A stretch of DNA of 64,000 bases from Mesostigma viride. Taxonomy: Eukaryota; Streptophyta; Mesostigmatophyceae; Mesostigmatales; Mesostigmataceae. Below are positions 52,393-62,504 of the stretch, one piece after another. Each line of letters begins with the position of its first letter. The stretch's first letter is position 1. The stretch is taken from positions 1,905,096 to 1,969,095 of the forward strand of contig RPFO01000076.1 in the NCBI GenBank assembly GCA_009746045.1, read 5' to 3'. Under the pieces are notes generated by a model. The model saw only the letters and a list, made by a program, of their open reading frames with translations. It had not been told where the DNA came from and made no database searches. A program made the translations under genes and the position numbers.

Positions 52393-52956
52393 ATGGGAAA
52401 CACGCGTGAATATCGTGAGCCATCTCCCGAGCGTGCGTCGGCTCCATCGTCTTCAGGCTTTAATTTCAACGTTCAACGTACGGCGTCAACTGCTGCGCTG
52501 CATTCGCGTGCTGTTCAACCTTCGCTGTCTCAAGCGCTCGTCAGCCGGCCGCCAGTTTCTAACGATCTGCATCAGTTCGTCGACGACCTTACTCAAGATT
52601 TGGAAATCCTGTCGGAAAATTCCCATATTTTCCGAAGGCTTGCAGCGTCGGGATCAGACGAGCAAGCTCAAGTAATTTCGGCGCTTCGCACCTACGGCTT
52701 GGGTGTTCTGGCGTTGGCGACAGCGTGGTCTGGAATTTCGGCGACTCTTCCGACTGTCGCAGTTCCGGTTAGCAACAACGGGTGGGCGTCGTCAGTCAAC
52801 GGTATCATAAACGTCGCTGCTTCGATTCAGCGGCAATCAAACGCTGAGGAGCCAGGTGAAAACAGCGAGGGGCTTCCTGATTTATATCCGAGTATTGTGC
52901 AGCAGATTTTGGATAACGTATTGCAGTTTCCGCGCGACGATATGCGGCTGGATTAA
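52393..52956 (+). CDS. C4 ORF1, additional protein before gag (188 codons)
   Basis: Starts MGNTREYREPSPERASAPSS, chosen because upstream codons lie in or next to the LTR. It continues with Ser-rich sequence and a helical part (RPPVSNDLHQFVDDLTQDLE), then a hydrophobic segment (YGLGVLALATAWSGISATLP). It ends FPRDDMRLD. The RPPV...FVDD segment is shared with ORF1 of C2 and C3, so the proteins are homologous despite different lengths. The ORF is intact in this young element. Its place between LTR and gag suggests a structural or accessory role; no enzyme motif is seen. Confidence 0.75.
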   Translation: MGNTREYREPSPERASAPSSSGFNFNVQRTASTAALHSRAVQPSLSQALVSRPPVSNDLHQFVDDLTQDLEILSENSHIFRRLAASGSDEQAQVISALRTYGLGVLALATAWSGISATLPTVAVPVSNNGWASSVNGIINVAASIQRQSNAEEPGENSEGLPDLYPSIVQQILDNVLQFPRDDMRLD

Positions 52957-53105
52957 ATTTTCTGTTATAATTAACAGTGAATTAATTCAGGAAAATTTTT
53001 TTTTGGTTCCAGAGCTTAAGGGATTAATTTATTAATTCCCCAGCAGTATTCTTTCTTCAGCATCGGCATCGGCATCGACAGTTGTCATCGGCATTCGCAG
53101 CGACC

Positions 53106-54155
53106 ATGCAGGGTTTGGAAGACGGCGAGATACGCGGCGAACGCTGCGGGGTCAGAATTTTAATCAGAATTTTAATCGCCAGCAGCAGCAGCAGCAGAGC
53201 AGCCCCGCAGAGCCAAGGCCCAGGAGGGCTTTGCTATTCTTAACCAGCTTCCCAGTCTCAAGGAGCACTGGACTGTTAAGGATAAGGATATTACCATTAG
53301 GCACCTTAAGGGATATAAGGGCTTATATAATGGTAACAATCCTCTGCAGGTGCTGTGTATGTCACAGTACCTTCTTAAGTGTCCCAAGAGGGTGCAGAAG
53401 TATGTAAATGACAAGTTTGAGGATGGAGATTCCTGGGAGGTTTTTATAGCTGAGTTTGAGGTGTTCCTAGATGATAAGAGGGCTAGTGATGGCTCCTTTT
53501 GGAAGAAGGAGTACATTGATTTCAAGGCTGAGGGTCTGATTCTGCAGGCATTTGAGGATTTTCAGGAGCTCAGGCACAATTGTGCTGGCAAGGGGTATGT
53601 AGTGTCAGATGAGATTGCCATGGATGATTTCCTAGGTAGCCTGGGATTGGATGAGGTCACCTTGGATAACCTGCAGGTGCACATGCGTACATGCACCACC
53701 TGGGCTGCTATGGTGGCCAAGATCAAGGATTATTTCAGGGGCAAGTATGTGGGAGGCAAGAAGGAGGCAGACAAGGCCAGGGAGAAGCAGAAGGAGAAGG
53801 ATAAGGTGGATATGGCAGCTGCAGCAGGGGGCAGTGTTCCCAAGGTCAAGGGCAACCAATGGGGGGGGCAGCCCTCCAACGGTTATGGTCCACCAAGGTC
53901 AGGGCCTTCCAAGCGGGGGGCTTCCAGGCCAAGGGCTTCAGTGGCTTCAAGCGTCGTGGAGGTCCTTCCCAGGAGCAGCCAGCGGCTCAGCGTCCCAGAT
54001 TTGATTTCAACAGGGTGGGGTCCCAGCGGGGACCACCTGGGGTGGGGACACCTCGTATCACATGTTATTTCTGTCACCAGCAGGGCCACATCCGTAAGGA
54101 CTGCCCTAGCTGGCGTAAGCAAAGGGGCCAAGGTGGGTATAACAACCCAACCTGA
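53106..54155 (+). pseudogene. C4 gag with CCHC knuckle, frameshifted
   Basis: ATG at 53,106 (MQGLEDGEIRGERCGVRILI) runs into a CAG repeat, where the frame is lost. The capsid-like part (PLQVLCMSQYLLKCPKRVQK, then DFLGSLGLDEVTLDNLQVHM) is in a second frame. The knuckle CYFCHQQGHIRKDC is in a third, after a shift near 53,890. It ends at TGA 54,153-54,155, and the linker toward pol continues in the same frame as the knuckle. The parallel TGA in C2 is notable. Confidence 0.78.
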
Positions 54156-54571
54156 CGGGCTCAGCCTTCCCTGGGCTTGCTAGGGTCCGCCAGGGAGGGG
54201 GCTAAGAGTGACCCCCCCATTACTCTGGATGAAGTTGATTTGCTCCCTGCACAGGTTGAGAGTCTCCCACTTAAGGTTGAGAGTCCCCCTGCACAGGTTG
54301 AGGGTGCATCCATGGAGGAAGAACACAATGGGGTAGTGACTGGGTCTTCCCACGTCACCATGGTGAAAGCAGTTACCACAAGGCAACAACGTTCCCACAT
54401 GGCTCTTGGAGGTAGTTTGCGTACTCCTTCAATGTTGGAGCGTGGAAGTCCTGCCTTAGGGCAGGAAGCTCCTCTAGAGGAGGAGGGTGAGGCTGATGGC
54501 CTGAATGATGCAATGGGGAGCATGGTTGTAAGTGAGCGTGCTGTTCCAGCACCTCACCTGTATTTAATAAA
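54156..54571 (+). other. C4 gag-pol linker
   Basis: Open in the knuckle frame after the TGA: two Glu/Val/Pro repeats (LPLKVESPPAQVEG) and VKAVTTRQQRSHMALGG, which matches the VVTRQRARHGG part of the C2 linker. A single frameshift near 54,560 separates it from the integrase ORF. Confidence 0.6.
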
Positions 54572-56362
54572 ATGTCTCTTGTGTCAAACATTGCATTGAG
54601 ATTGCATCACATGTTTGGTCATGCTGCCCAGGCACTCCAGTTTGCAAGGAGGCTGGGAGGGACATCTTTGTTTAATGCAGTAAAACAGGTTGCTGAGGCT
54701 TGTTCCTGTAGGCTGGTTGCTCCCAAGCCTAAGAAGTCTCATGTCAGACAACCTGTGTTGCAGCCTGGATATGTACAATGTGATATCCAAGAAATCAGGA
54801 AACTGATTTTGTTGGTTGGTGTTGACAGATATACCAAGTACAAGGTGCTGGAGCTGTTGCAAGACAAGTCTAAGCCATGTTTGGTGGCTGGGCTCCAGGC
54901 TATCAGATCCAGAATGAAACCAGTGATCCAGCTGCAGTGTGATTTAGAATTTGAGTGCTGCATGGGGAATGAAGACCTCCCTGAGTTATTTGTTGTACAC
55001 AGGGAGTCCCATGGCAGTCAAGGCGTGGTGGAGAGGACAATCAGAGAACTCAAGACTATTCTGCTGACGGAGAAGAAGATTCCAAGATTGGTTCCAGCTA
55101 TTATCAAGACGGCCTGGTTAAGGTCAGTTGAGGACAGATTGAATGTCAGGGCATCCATGTATGTTGGAGAGGTCCCTGTGACTCCATTATCATTGCATCT
55201 TCGGGAGCTCCCTACTGAGGTTGAGCAAGCCTGGAAAGATAGCCTTATGTTCAAGTTTGCCAAGTTGAGGCAGAAAGACAAGGGCTGGAGTGTTCTGAAA
55301 CCTGTTGTTGGCCAGAGGGTAATTGTGTGGAAAGAGCCCAAGCTTGCAGGCAAGCGTGGTAGCTGGCACCCTGGAGTAGTGACCAGGGTGGAACTAGCTG
55401 GGCACAAGTGCTGGGTGAAGATGGAGGATCCTCCCCAGAATGTGCACCGTCTGTCGTGGTCATATGTACGTCTAAGGGGTGCTGAAGCAGAGGCAGTAGC
55501 TCCTGATGTGACAACCTTGCCAGTTGGTCATGACGTCATCCCTGATCATCACGTTCAAGCTGGAAGTAATCCCCGGGTAAGTCCTGGCCAGACCCCTGGA
55601 TCGGTTAACTTTCCATCCTTAGGACAGGCAGATGTGGTCCCCTCTAGCCTCACTAAGCATAGAGGTGTGGGCCTGAAAGATGTGGTGCTGGCTATGCAAA
55701 AAGCCAAGCAAGGACCTCGGGTGTCCAAGCTCAGCCAGTTGGAGGAGTCCGAGGATGCTGTCCTAGAGGTAGATACCAATGCTGAGGTTTCTGTTATGGG
55801 ATCTCAACATACAGGTCAACGGCAGGTGCTTTCGCCTAGTTGTGCTTGGGTGTCTGACTTTAGTGGCAGGACACACATTATGGTATTGGGAGAGGTGCTG
55901 GTACCCTTCATGGGTGAGGATGTCACATTTCTTGTGCTTGAAGATTATGATGGCCCTATCATCTTGGGTCAAAATTTTCTGAGCTCTCCTAGAATTGTTG
56001 TGGCATCTGATAAGCTGAGAAAGTTTGGCTGGGGTAGCATACCCTTGGTCAATTTTAAAACCTCCCTTGCCAGTGTATTTAATTCTGTGAAAGCGATCAA
56101 GAATGTGCAGTGGCCTGAGAATCAGATTCCTGTGGCTTCCAGTCTTGTTATGCCAGCTGCTCTACACCCTAGCAGTATTGGTATTACTAAGAGATCACTG
56201 GCTGCTCATTCTCCTCTTAGCTATGATCAGCTTGTCCAGGAAATGAGTTCTCCTCTAATGTTTGAGGCCTGGAGGCTAGCATTTGCCAAGGCTCTAGAGG
56301 AGTGGTTGCAGTTTGACTGCTGTCAGCCTGTGAATGAAGTTCCCCATACAGTACACGGTTGA
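54572..56362 (+). CDS. C4 integrase and protease ORF
   Basis: Integrase: LRLHHMFGHAAQ, VQCDIQEIRKLILLVGVDRY, LQCDLEFECC and ESHGSQGVVERTIRELKTIL. Its tail has GQRVIVWKEPKLAGKRGSWH. Protease around residues 395-490: EVDTNAEVSVMG and IILGQNFLS. The start of the RT connection follows (SPLSYDQLVQEMSSPLMFEA). The frame stops at TGA 56,360-56,362, where a one-base slip leads into the RT ORF. Domain order and the DTN motif match C2 and Element B. In the original element this was probably one polyprotein with the RT. Confidence 0.88.
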   Translation: MSLVSNIALRLHHMFGHAAQALQFARRLGGTSLFNAVKQVAEACSCRLVAPKPKKSHVRQPVLQPGYVQCDIQEIRKLILLVGVDRYTKYKVLELLQDKSKPCLVAGLQAIRSRMKPVIQLQCDLEFECCMGNEDLPELFVVHRESHGSQGVVERTIRELKTILLTEKKIPRLVPAIIKTAWLRSVEDRLNVRASMYVGEVPVTPLSLHLRELPTEVEQAWKDSLMFKFAKLRQKDKGWSVLKPVVGQRVIVWKEPKLAGKRGSWHPGVVTRVELAGHKCWVKMEDPPQNVHRLSWSYVRLRGAEAEAVAPDVTTLPVGHDVIPDHHVQAGSNPRVSPGQTPGSVNFPSLGQADVVPSSLTKHRGVGLKDVVLAMQKAKQGPRVSKLSQLEESEDAVLEVDTNAEVSVMGSQHTGQRQVLSPSCAWVSDFSGRTHIMVLGEVLVPFMGEDVTFLVLEDYDGPIILGQNFLSSPRIVVASDKLRKFGWGSIPLVNFKTSLASVFNSVKAIKNVQWPENQIPVASSLVMPAALHPSSIGITKRSLAAHSPLSYDQLVQEMSSPLMFEAWRLAFAKALEEWLQFDCCQPVNEVPHTVHG

Positions 56363-57750
56363 AGCTCAGATTCGTCATCAAGCGGAAGGAGGTGGAGGGG
56401 GTGTCTGTTCCCCATGTGCGTCCAGTTCTCAATGAATACCGTGGTACTGGGGATCTTCTGGGCGAGGAGTTGTATACACCTGGGATGCTACATGATACAT
56501 GGCGTATTTTATTGTGCCTGTATGTCGGTATGCTGAACCAGGGTGCTGATATGTCTTCAGTTCTGCTAGATTTCAAGAGAGCATTTCTGAAGGGTGATCC
56601 CAGTGTGGCTCAGCAGGTGTGGCATTGTGAAACTCCATTTCATGTGCCAGTTCCTGTAGCCTGGCAGGCAGAGCTCCAGTCTAGCTACCTGCTGATTCTG
56701 AAGGGTCTAGAAGGTCTCAGGTCCAGTCCCATCATTTGGAGGCTCACCTTGGAAGACTTCTTGACTAAACACTGTGGGTTGAAGGTGTCATCTGTGGACC
56801 CATGTTTATTGCTGGGTAGGTGGCATGATTTACCTGTGTATGCTAGCCTGCATGGTGATGACTTGCACTTGATTGCTCCCACTAAGTGGTTGAGTCAGTT
56901 TGTGCCCATCATTAATGATGCATTTCCTTTGGGAAAAGAATTGTGGCAGAAGCCTGGAGAGGCTGTCACGTTCTGTGGAATGCAGGCTACATTGGTTCAG
57001 GAGGGGAGTCAGTGGCTGATTAAGCTGCAGGCGGGCAATGACTACAAGAGTACCATTCTTCAATCTGTTCCAGAGGTCATGACGTCATCCATTGCACCTG
57101 AGCTGAAAGGCAAGTTGGCCTGGTATGGCAGCATTTGTGGGCCTGACATGATGGTCCATAGCAGATCCCCTGATGATGTGCTAATTCTGGAGGAGCCTTC
57201 CCAGATTATTGCACATGTTAACAAGTCTCCTGGTATTACTTTAGCTGGGATTGATTTGTCTTTGCCATTTTCCTTGGATATCTATGTTGATAGCTCCATG
57301 GATAGCAGGCAAGTTTCTAAGGTCAGAGGCAGGTCAGCTGGCTTGTTTGTGCTTCAGCAACATAGGCCTAGTCTTGTGGCCTGGTACAGTCGTCTTCAAA
57401 GAAGGGTTGCTGTGAGTTCAGATGTCTCTGAGTGCAGAGCCATTTGTGAAGGGATTCAGTCCAGTTTGTACATCAAGGAGCTGTTGCTAGCTATGGCTTC
57501 AGTGACTCCTCATACTCTTCAGATGGAAACCTTGATCCTTTCAGATAACATGGGCATGGTCCAGTTTGTGCACAAGCAGTTGGCCAGGAGCAGAGATCTG
57601 GATTATCTCCTGTTGAAGGAGTTGGCAGGTCTGGTGGATATTCAACATCTTCCAGGTTCTGAGAATCCTGCTGATGCCTTGACCAAGTTACCTCACAAGT
57701 CTGCTGAGCAATATAAGCTTCTTTACAAGCTGATGAGCTCCTCTGTGTGA
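56359..57750 (+). CDS. C4 reverse transcriptase and RNase H ORF
   Basis: RT: VSVPHVRPVLNEYRGTGDLL, LLDFKRAFLKGDPSVAQQVW (motif A), GLEGLRSSPIIWRLTLEDFL and VYASLHGDDLHLI (motif C as HGDD). RNase H: YVDSSMDSRQVSKVRGRSAG, SECRAICEGIQSSLYIKELL, LSDNMGMVQFVHKQLARSRD and GSENPADALTKLP. No ATG marks the beginning, because it is the shifted continuation of the preceding ORF. The whole 463-codon stretch is open, so the enzyme part is undamaged. Confidence 0.9.
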   Translation: MKLRFVIKRKEVEGVSVPHVRPVLNEYRGTGDLLGEELYTPGMLHDTWRILLCLYVGMLNQGADMSSVLLDFKRAFLKGDPSVAQQVWHCETPFHVPVPVAWQAELQSSYLLILKGLEGLRSSPIIWRLTLEDFLTKHCGLKVSSVDPCLLLGRWHDLPVYASLHGDDLHLIAPTKWLSQFVPIINDAFPLGKELWQKPGEAVTFCGMQATLVQEGSQWLIKLQAGNDYKSTILQSVPEVMTSSIAPELKGKLAWYGSICGPDMMVHSRSPDDVLILEEPSQIIAHVNKSPGITLAGIDLSLPFSLDIYVDSSMDSRQVSKVRGRSAGLFVLQQHRPSLVAWYSRLQRRVAVSSDVSECRAICEGIQSSLYIKELLLAMASVTPHTLQMETLILSDNMGMVQFVHKQLARSRDLDYLLLKELAGLVDIQHLPGSENPADALTKLPHKSAEQYKLLYKLMSSSV

Positions 57751-58526
57751 GTTGAGCAATTCCAGTTGGAGCTTTGAGTTTGGTGACTGATTGGGTGAGA
57801 AGAGCTAACATAGAGCTGGGCTCTGTTATGCTGAGAGCTGTGATGCTCTGAGGGCAGTAATGCTCTGTGTACATATGTGTATAATACTGTATTCTATGTA
57901 ATGCTCAGTCATGGAGCATGATGTTGGTTGGGGGTTTGTCCTCAGTTTGAGGTTTGTCTCAACCAAAGGGATTTTATAGGGCAGGGTTCGATTCCCTGGG
58001 GCTGCTTAGGCGGATTTTCCCGGATTGGCTGGCCCATCAACCTTGCTGGTGAGGTGGCGACAGGTCCCCCTAGTTTTGTCCCAGACAGAGGAAGGTAGTT
58101 TGTCATGTGCTTAATATATTTTGTGATGTGCTATTTCTCAGTCCATGGTGGGCGCCAGTTCTGATAACTATCAATGTCTACCTGATAAGGTCTTGTGGGT
58201 AACTTGTGGGGTTCCAATCAGGAGCCATTATGGTGATGATTCCATTTTGGTCATTATTCTGGTTAGCCACAAGCTGCTATTCCAAACACTTGGCTTTCTA
58301 CTTCCAGTGGATAGGGAATTCATTGTAATTCGTCATGGCTGAGATGTGTTGTGATCTGGTGCTTGATTAATCCCGAGCAGAGACTACAGAGAGCTGGGAG
58401 GGATGTCAAGTGCTATGCATGTTGTTTCTATATATGTGTTGCCAAGCCTAACAGCTCTAAAAGAAAGAAAGGGCTGGAGTTAATATGGCTGTTACGTCCA
58501 AGCTCTAAAAGAGAAGAAAGGGCTGG
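57751..58526 (+). other. C4 3' noncoding region with conserved T-arm-like block and polypurine tract
   Basis: 57,970-58,075 contains GGCAGGGTTCGATTCCCTGG (a 5-bp CAGGG/CCCTG stem) and TGGTGAGGTGGCGACAGGTC, conserved with C2. The tract AAAAGAGAAGAAAGGGCTGG (58,507-58,526) abuts the 3' LTR. A second copy of a similar tract followed by AGTTAATATGG lies 48 bases upstream, looking like a duplicated or aborted LTR start. Confidence 0.65.
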
Positions 58527-59152
58527 AGTTAATATTGCCTGGCAAGCAATATTATTCTACTAAGCTACTTGGCTTGTAGAGATTCTACTTCCGGTTACTA
58601 CAATCCAGAAACGGGTTCATTCTGATGAGTATTGCTCGAGATATGAGCAAGATACTGTTCTACTACATTCTACTTGGATTCGGTGATTCTACGGTGGTTC
58701 TTCAAGTGACGCGTGGCATACGGCGTCTTGTCACAGTGTACGATAGGACATTTAGTCTCCGACACTGCGGTCTATTCAATGCTATTGATTAGACGTAACA
58801 AATAGTGACAGGACTTGTGCGACAGGACACTGATGTGACTATTTATGGATAACGAGTCGAGATCTGCTGGTCCAGAGTGAAGGACAGCAATATTGTGAGA
58901 TGATCTGTCCTATCAGTCATCTGGATGTGACTGCGTCACAATTAGTATATAACGAGCAGGACGCTGCCACTTGGTAGCACCACTTTCCCTGCACCTGTGT
59001 CCTCGCACCTCTGGCGACGGTTCTCACGTGCCTCGTGCATTCTGTGCTGGTAGCCATAACCAGCAACGTAAACCTATTGATTAATATAACTACTTCCTCT
59101 GTAGATATTAATCAGTGCAGGCTGAACCACAGTTCAGCCATAGTTTCGTTAA
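58527..59152 (+). repeat. 3' LTR of C4 (last two bases displaced)
   Basis: Matches the 5' LTR up to CGTTAA. The final CT follows the TTAA element at 61,806-61,807. Confidence 0.92.
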
Positions 59153-61801
59153 GGGGGCGTGCGCCGGCCGAATTTTTTTTGGCGCCAAAAATTCGCGGGT
59201 ACCGCCGTCAAGTGAAAAGTGGGTGCACGGTGCGCGCACCCCTTGTGGAAGTGGCCATGGCGACTGCGTTTAGGCGAAACTAGCAATGTAGGGCTAGAGA
59301 AATGCAAAAAAATGCTCGAATGTTGAAGACGATGATTTAATGATGTTGGGTTGTGGCGGCAAGTTGCTGATTTACAATATCGCTGCTTTCTTTTACTGCC
59401 ATCGGCATGGGGGGTAAACTGCATTTTTTGGTCGCGCGGAATAAAATAGAATTCGTGATAGCGGCAGTGAATTCGCAGTTTTGGGGGCTTTTTGACCGTA
59501 AACGATGCATTAATATCGGTAGCATTGAATTCCAAACCGAACTGGTGCTTTTTGCTACATTTTCGGCTATTCTCGGTAAGTAATTCTTCAGGCCTGCGCA
59601 GTGCATGTCGGAACCTTCCATGGAAGAACGGCCGTTGTTGCGCGCCTGGGCGAGGGATCTGCGAGGGACAGGTATAGATTTGTCGCGAATGTTATGTGCT
59701 ATCAGTTCTTTCTTCTATGAGCTCATCGTTCGAAGTTTTTTTCGTTCTGTTTGGGCAGTTTCCGCCAGCTAGCTCGCCGTTGCTTGCCGTGGTGTTGTCG
59801 AATACCTGGCATATTTACATTGTTTTCGCTGACGTCGTGGTCAGGTCCGCTTCAATCGAAGCCTATATCTTCTCGGGAAGGTTAAGGCATTTCATAAAAC
59901 GTGTTCTGGCAAGGATGTTGTGCGTATGGACGCTTCTTGTTGTGTGAGAGTGACGCACCCTCTCTTCGCAGCGGCATCACAGCGCTCATGCGCTGGAGGG
60001 CCGCCAATGGTTTCTTTCCATTTTATCGTGCAGGGGAGGAAGTGTTTTATTGACGATCATGTTGGAGATATTGCATTTGTGTGACTGCATGTAGATAGCT
60101 ACCACCGTTGGTTTATTTGAGCTTTCCTTTGATATCATCATGTGAAAAGACTGCAATGTGCTGAGCCAACCATGGTTGACATGGTTGACTGCATGCAAGC
60201 TTTGTATGCCATGATCTCCTTGGTTCCTTGCCCTCCATAGTTCCAGTTTGTTGCCCATCTCAGGTAGGGCAGTTCAGGAGTTGTTGCTGTGTTGATTAGC
60301 TTGGTTGGCATAAGCCTTACACTCTAGCCTGGGAGAAACATAGAAAATGCTGGTAAGGCATTTTAGTGCCATCATCATTATTGCTATTCACATGCTTATA
60401 AGTCTGGCCATGCTCGAGGGACGGTTAAGGGGTATGAGGTGTGTGGCCAACCCTGTGTACTTCATAACATATTCAGCATGTATTTGATGCATGTTGGATG
60501 GCATGGAAAGTGTAATTGTGTTTATACTTGGTTACTGAGTGGTCCTTAGCGCCTGTCCGGTGGTCGTCTAGGAAACTCATCAGTGCGTGTCACAGTGACC
60601 CCCAACCTTGAGCATGTGTCGTCATCAGTGTGTAATAGTTATTTATATGTGCTTTTGGTCATAGATTTGCCGAGTTCTAATCATGAAGTTTATAAGGTAA
60701 CCTTGGGTTGAGTATAGTGTATGCTCTCTTGGCATGTATGCCTAGCGATCGTGTTGCTATGCTTGCGTTTGCAAGGTTGGCCATGCCGAGGGCAGGTAAG
60801 GGCAGATGAGGTGCCTAGCCGTTTGCTTATGGGTGTAGACACCTCCCCCGCTGCCCTTGCACAGCTGGATGAGCTGAGGAAAAAGAGGGAGTGCCAGCAG
60901 GTGGTGAAACGGACGCTAGAGTTCAAGGCCGGGGCTGCAAAGGCCAAGAGCACAAAGCGTGGCCACCACTGGGATGATGCCAAGAAGGACAAGCAGCGTG
61001 GCCAGCACCCATACAGCAAGGCGGTGTTCTATGGAGGGGTGGGGGCTGCCACTGGGGGGGAGGGTGATGAGGATGAGTGTGACACTGCCCACATTCCTTG
61101 CTTGCGCTGCTCTAAGACTGACGCACCCGACGATGACCCCTTCCTGCTGTGCAGCTCATCCGGGTGCGAAGGAGGCCTCCATCTGAGCTGCACGATCCCC
61201 CTGCTGCCTAGCGTTGCCAAAGGGGCCTGGTTCTGCCCAGTTTGCTGTGGAGAGGACTGTGACAATGGCAGTGACAGTGACAGTGACTAGTACAGCGAGC
61301 GACCAGGTAGCAACCTGCCTCAGTTAATTACTTGCAGACCGCTAATCAGATTGACCTGTAACTTGGCGGGCGTATTTGTCGATCAATTTTTGAATTTTGT
61401 ATATCTTTGTGGCCTCTAATTCCATGATTTCATGTCACTTTTATGCAATGTCCGGAAAAAAAGGTGCTTTTGGGGGGGAAATTAATTACTCTCACAATAC
61501 ACCTCAGATGCTACTTGTGAGTAGCCCAATGTTTTGGCCATGAACGATTCTACATGGGTATATCTCGCTGTCCCAAACGGATGTGTGGATTGGCTGGGGC
61601 ATACCTAGTCCTAATTAGCGTCTTTTGCTATTTATAGCGCATTATTGGCGTATATATGGGGGTAGTACCCTCAACAAGTGCATGGACAACTCACCAAACA
61701 TGTCATTTCATGCCCCCAATCATTGCTGAGCATAGTGGAAATGAATACAGGTTGATATTAGCATGTTTCAGTTTTAGGGTGGTTTTGTGGCGCACCTCCC
61801 C
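59153..61801. mobile_element. TTAA-targeting DNA transposon (piggyBac/Kolobok type), 2649 bp
   Basis: TTAA stands on both sides (59,149-59,152 and 61,802-61,805), exactly splitting the LTR end GTTAACT. The outer ends are imperfect inverted repeats GGGGGCGTGCGCC and (complement) GGGGAGGTGCGCC. TTAA duplication is diagnostic for piggyBac and Kolobok superfamilies. No transposase catalytic core was recognised; the only clear domain is a PHD finger at 60,721-61,290. Since it sits in a young LTR, it is itself very recent. Confidence 0.82.
60721..61290 (+). CDS. PHD-finger protein within the TTAA element
   Basis: The C-terminal 70 residues have the C4HC3 PHD pattern: CLRC, LLC, GC, HLSC and WFCPVCC, followed by an acidic DNGSDSDSD tail. 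Upstream is a Lys-rich helical segment (DELRKKRECQQVVKRTLEFK) and an acidic stretch. PHD fingers read histone-tail modifications. The N-terminal part may start at an exon border: the sequence before about 60,800 reads like an intron ending GCCGAGGGCAG. It may be the zinc-finger C-terminus of a spliced transposase or a captured host exon. The stop is at 61,288-61,290. Confidence 0.7.
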   Translation: MLSWHVCLAIVLLCLRLQGWPCRGQVRADEVPSRLLMGVDTSPAALAQLDELRKKRECQQVVKRTLEFKAGAAKAKSTKRGHHWDDAKKDKQRGQHPYSKAVFYGGVGAATGGEGDEDECDTAHIPCLRCSKTDAPDDDPFLLCSSSGCEGGLHLSCTIPLLPSVAKGAWFCPVCCGEDCDNGSDSDSD

Positions 61802-61812
61802 TTAACTACAGA

Positions 61813-62399
61813 AGAATCCTTTAGCCATGGCGTCCTCCCTCAGCTTGCAGAAGTCTTCAAATGCGTGGACCACCAACTGCCCCTTGATGGGCTTGTAGTC
61901 CAGGTACTCCTGCTTCAAGTGAGAACCATCTATCTATGGTCCTCTTATCACTTAGAAACACCCTGAGGCGCGTCATGAACGCGGCCCAGGTATCCCCCGC
62001 TGAATGTCGCTCCCAGACGAACTTAAACAGCCGCCGAGCCGACTGCCGTATGCAGGCACTAGACGCCAGAATGCGAAGCTTGTCACCGGTGTAGATGTCC
62101 GTGTACAAGTTCATATCCTCCAGCATCCTCTCAGCGTCTCTGGGCTGCCTATTGTCTTTGATTGACTGAAATTGGCTCAGCACCGCGTACCCCTCGGCTA
62201 CGGTCGGCCGCCTAGGCGCTGCTTGGGCTGCTGCTGGCACGTTCTGAGCGCCTTGAGACCCCTGACTCTGATCATCCTCTAGACCAGCCTGGTCCCCTAG
62301 TGCATGCCCTCCTCCTCGTCCACCGCGTCCATCCATATCAGCGCCGCGTTGCTCAAAGCCGACCCCACGTCCTCGTTGGTCGGATGCTCCCTCGCTCAT
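61813..62399 (-). pseudogene. C3 gag N-terminal half
   Basis: On the minus strand it starts MSEGASDQRGRGVGFEQRGA and contains AEGYAVLSQFQSIKDNRQPR and LASSACIRQSARRLFKFVWE, as in C2. The frame shifts near 61,930. It ends at the C4 insertion duplication ACAGA, beyond which the gag resumes at 51,684. Confidence 0.82.
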
Positions 62400-62504
62400 G
62401 ATGGGTCTTGTTCAGTTCTGCTACAGATCAGCCAAGTGGCCAAACAGCAATTAAAGCAATATACGCTGCTGAACAAGAAAAAAGATGACAAGTGTTACCG
62501 CTTA

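Larger units (their letters stand above)
51685..61807 (+). mobile_element. Copia-like LTR retrotransposon C4, with a TTAA element in its 3' LTR
   Basis: The 5' LTR 51,685-52,312 (628 bp) and 3' LTR 58,527-59,152 plus the final CT at 61,806-61,807 match almost perfectly. They differ at about three positions, so the insertion is young. The ends are AGTTAAT...GTTAACT. ACAGA is duplicated at 51,680-51,684 and 61,808-61,812, within the C3 gag. Inside: ORF1, gag, integrase-protease ORF and RT-RNase H ORF. The coding part is close to intact, with a few single-base frameshifts. It is a family distinct from C2/C3 and Element B. Confidence 0.93.
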
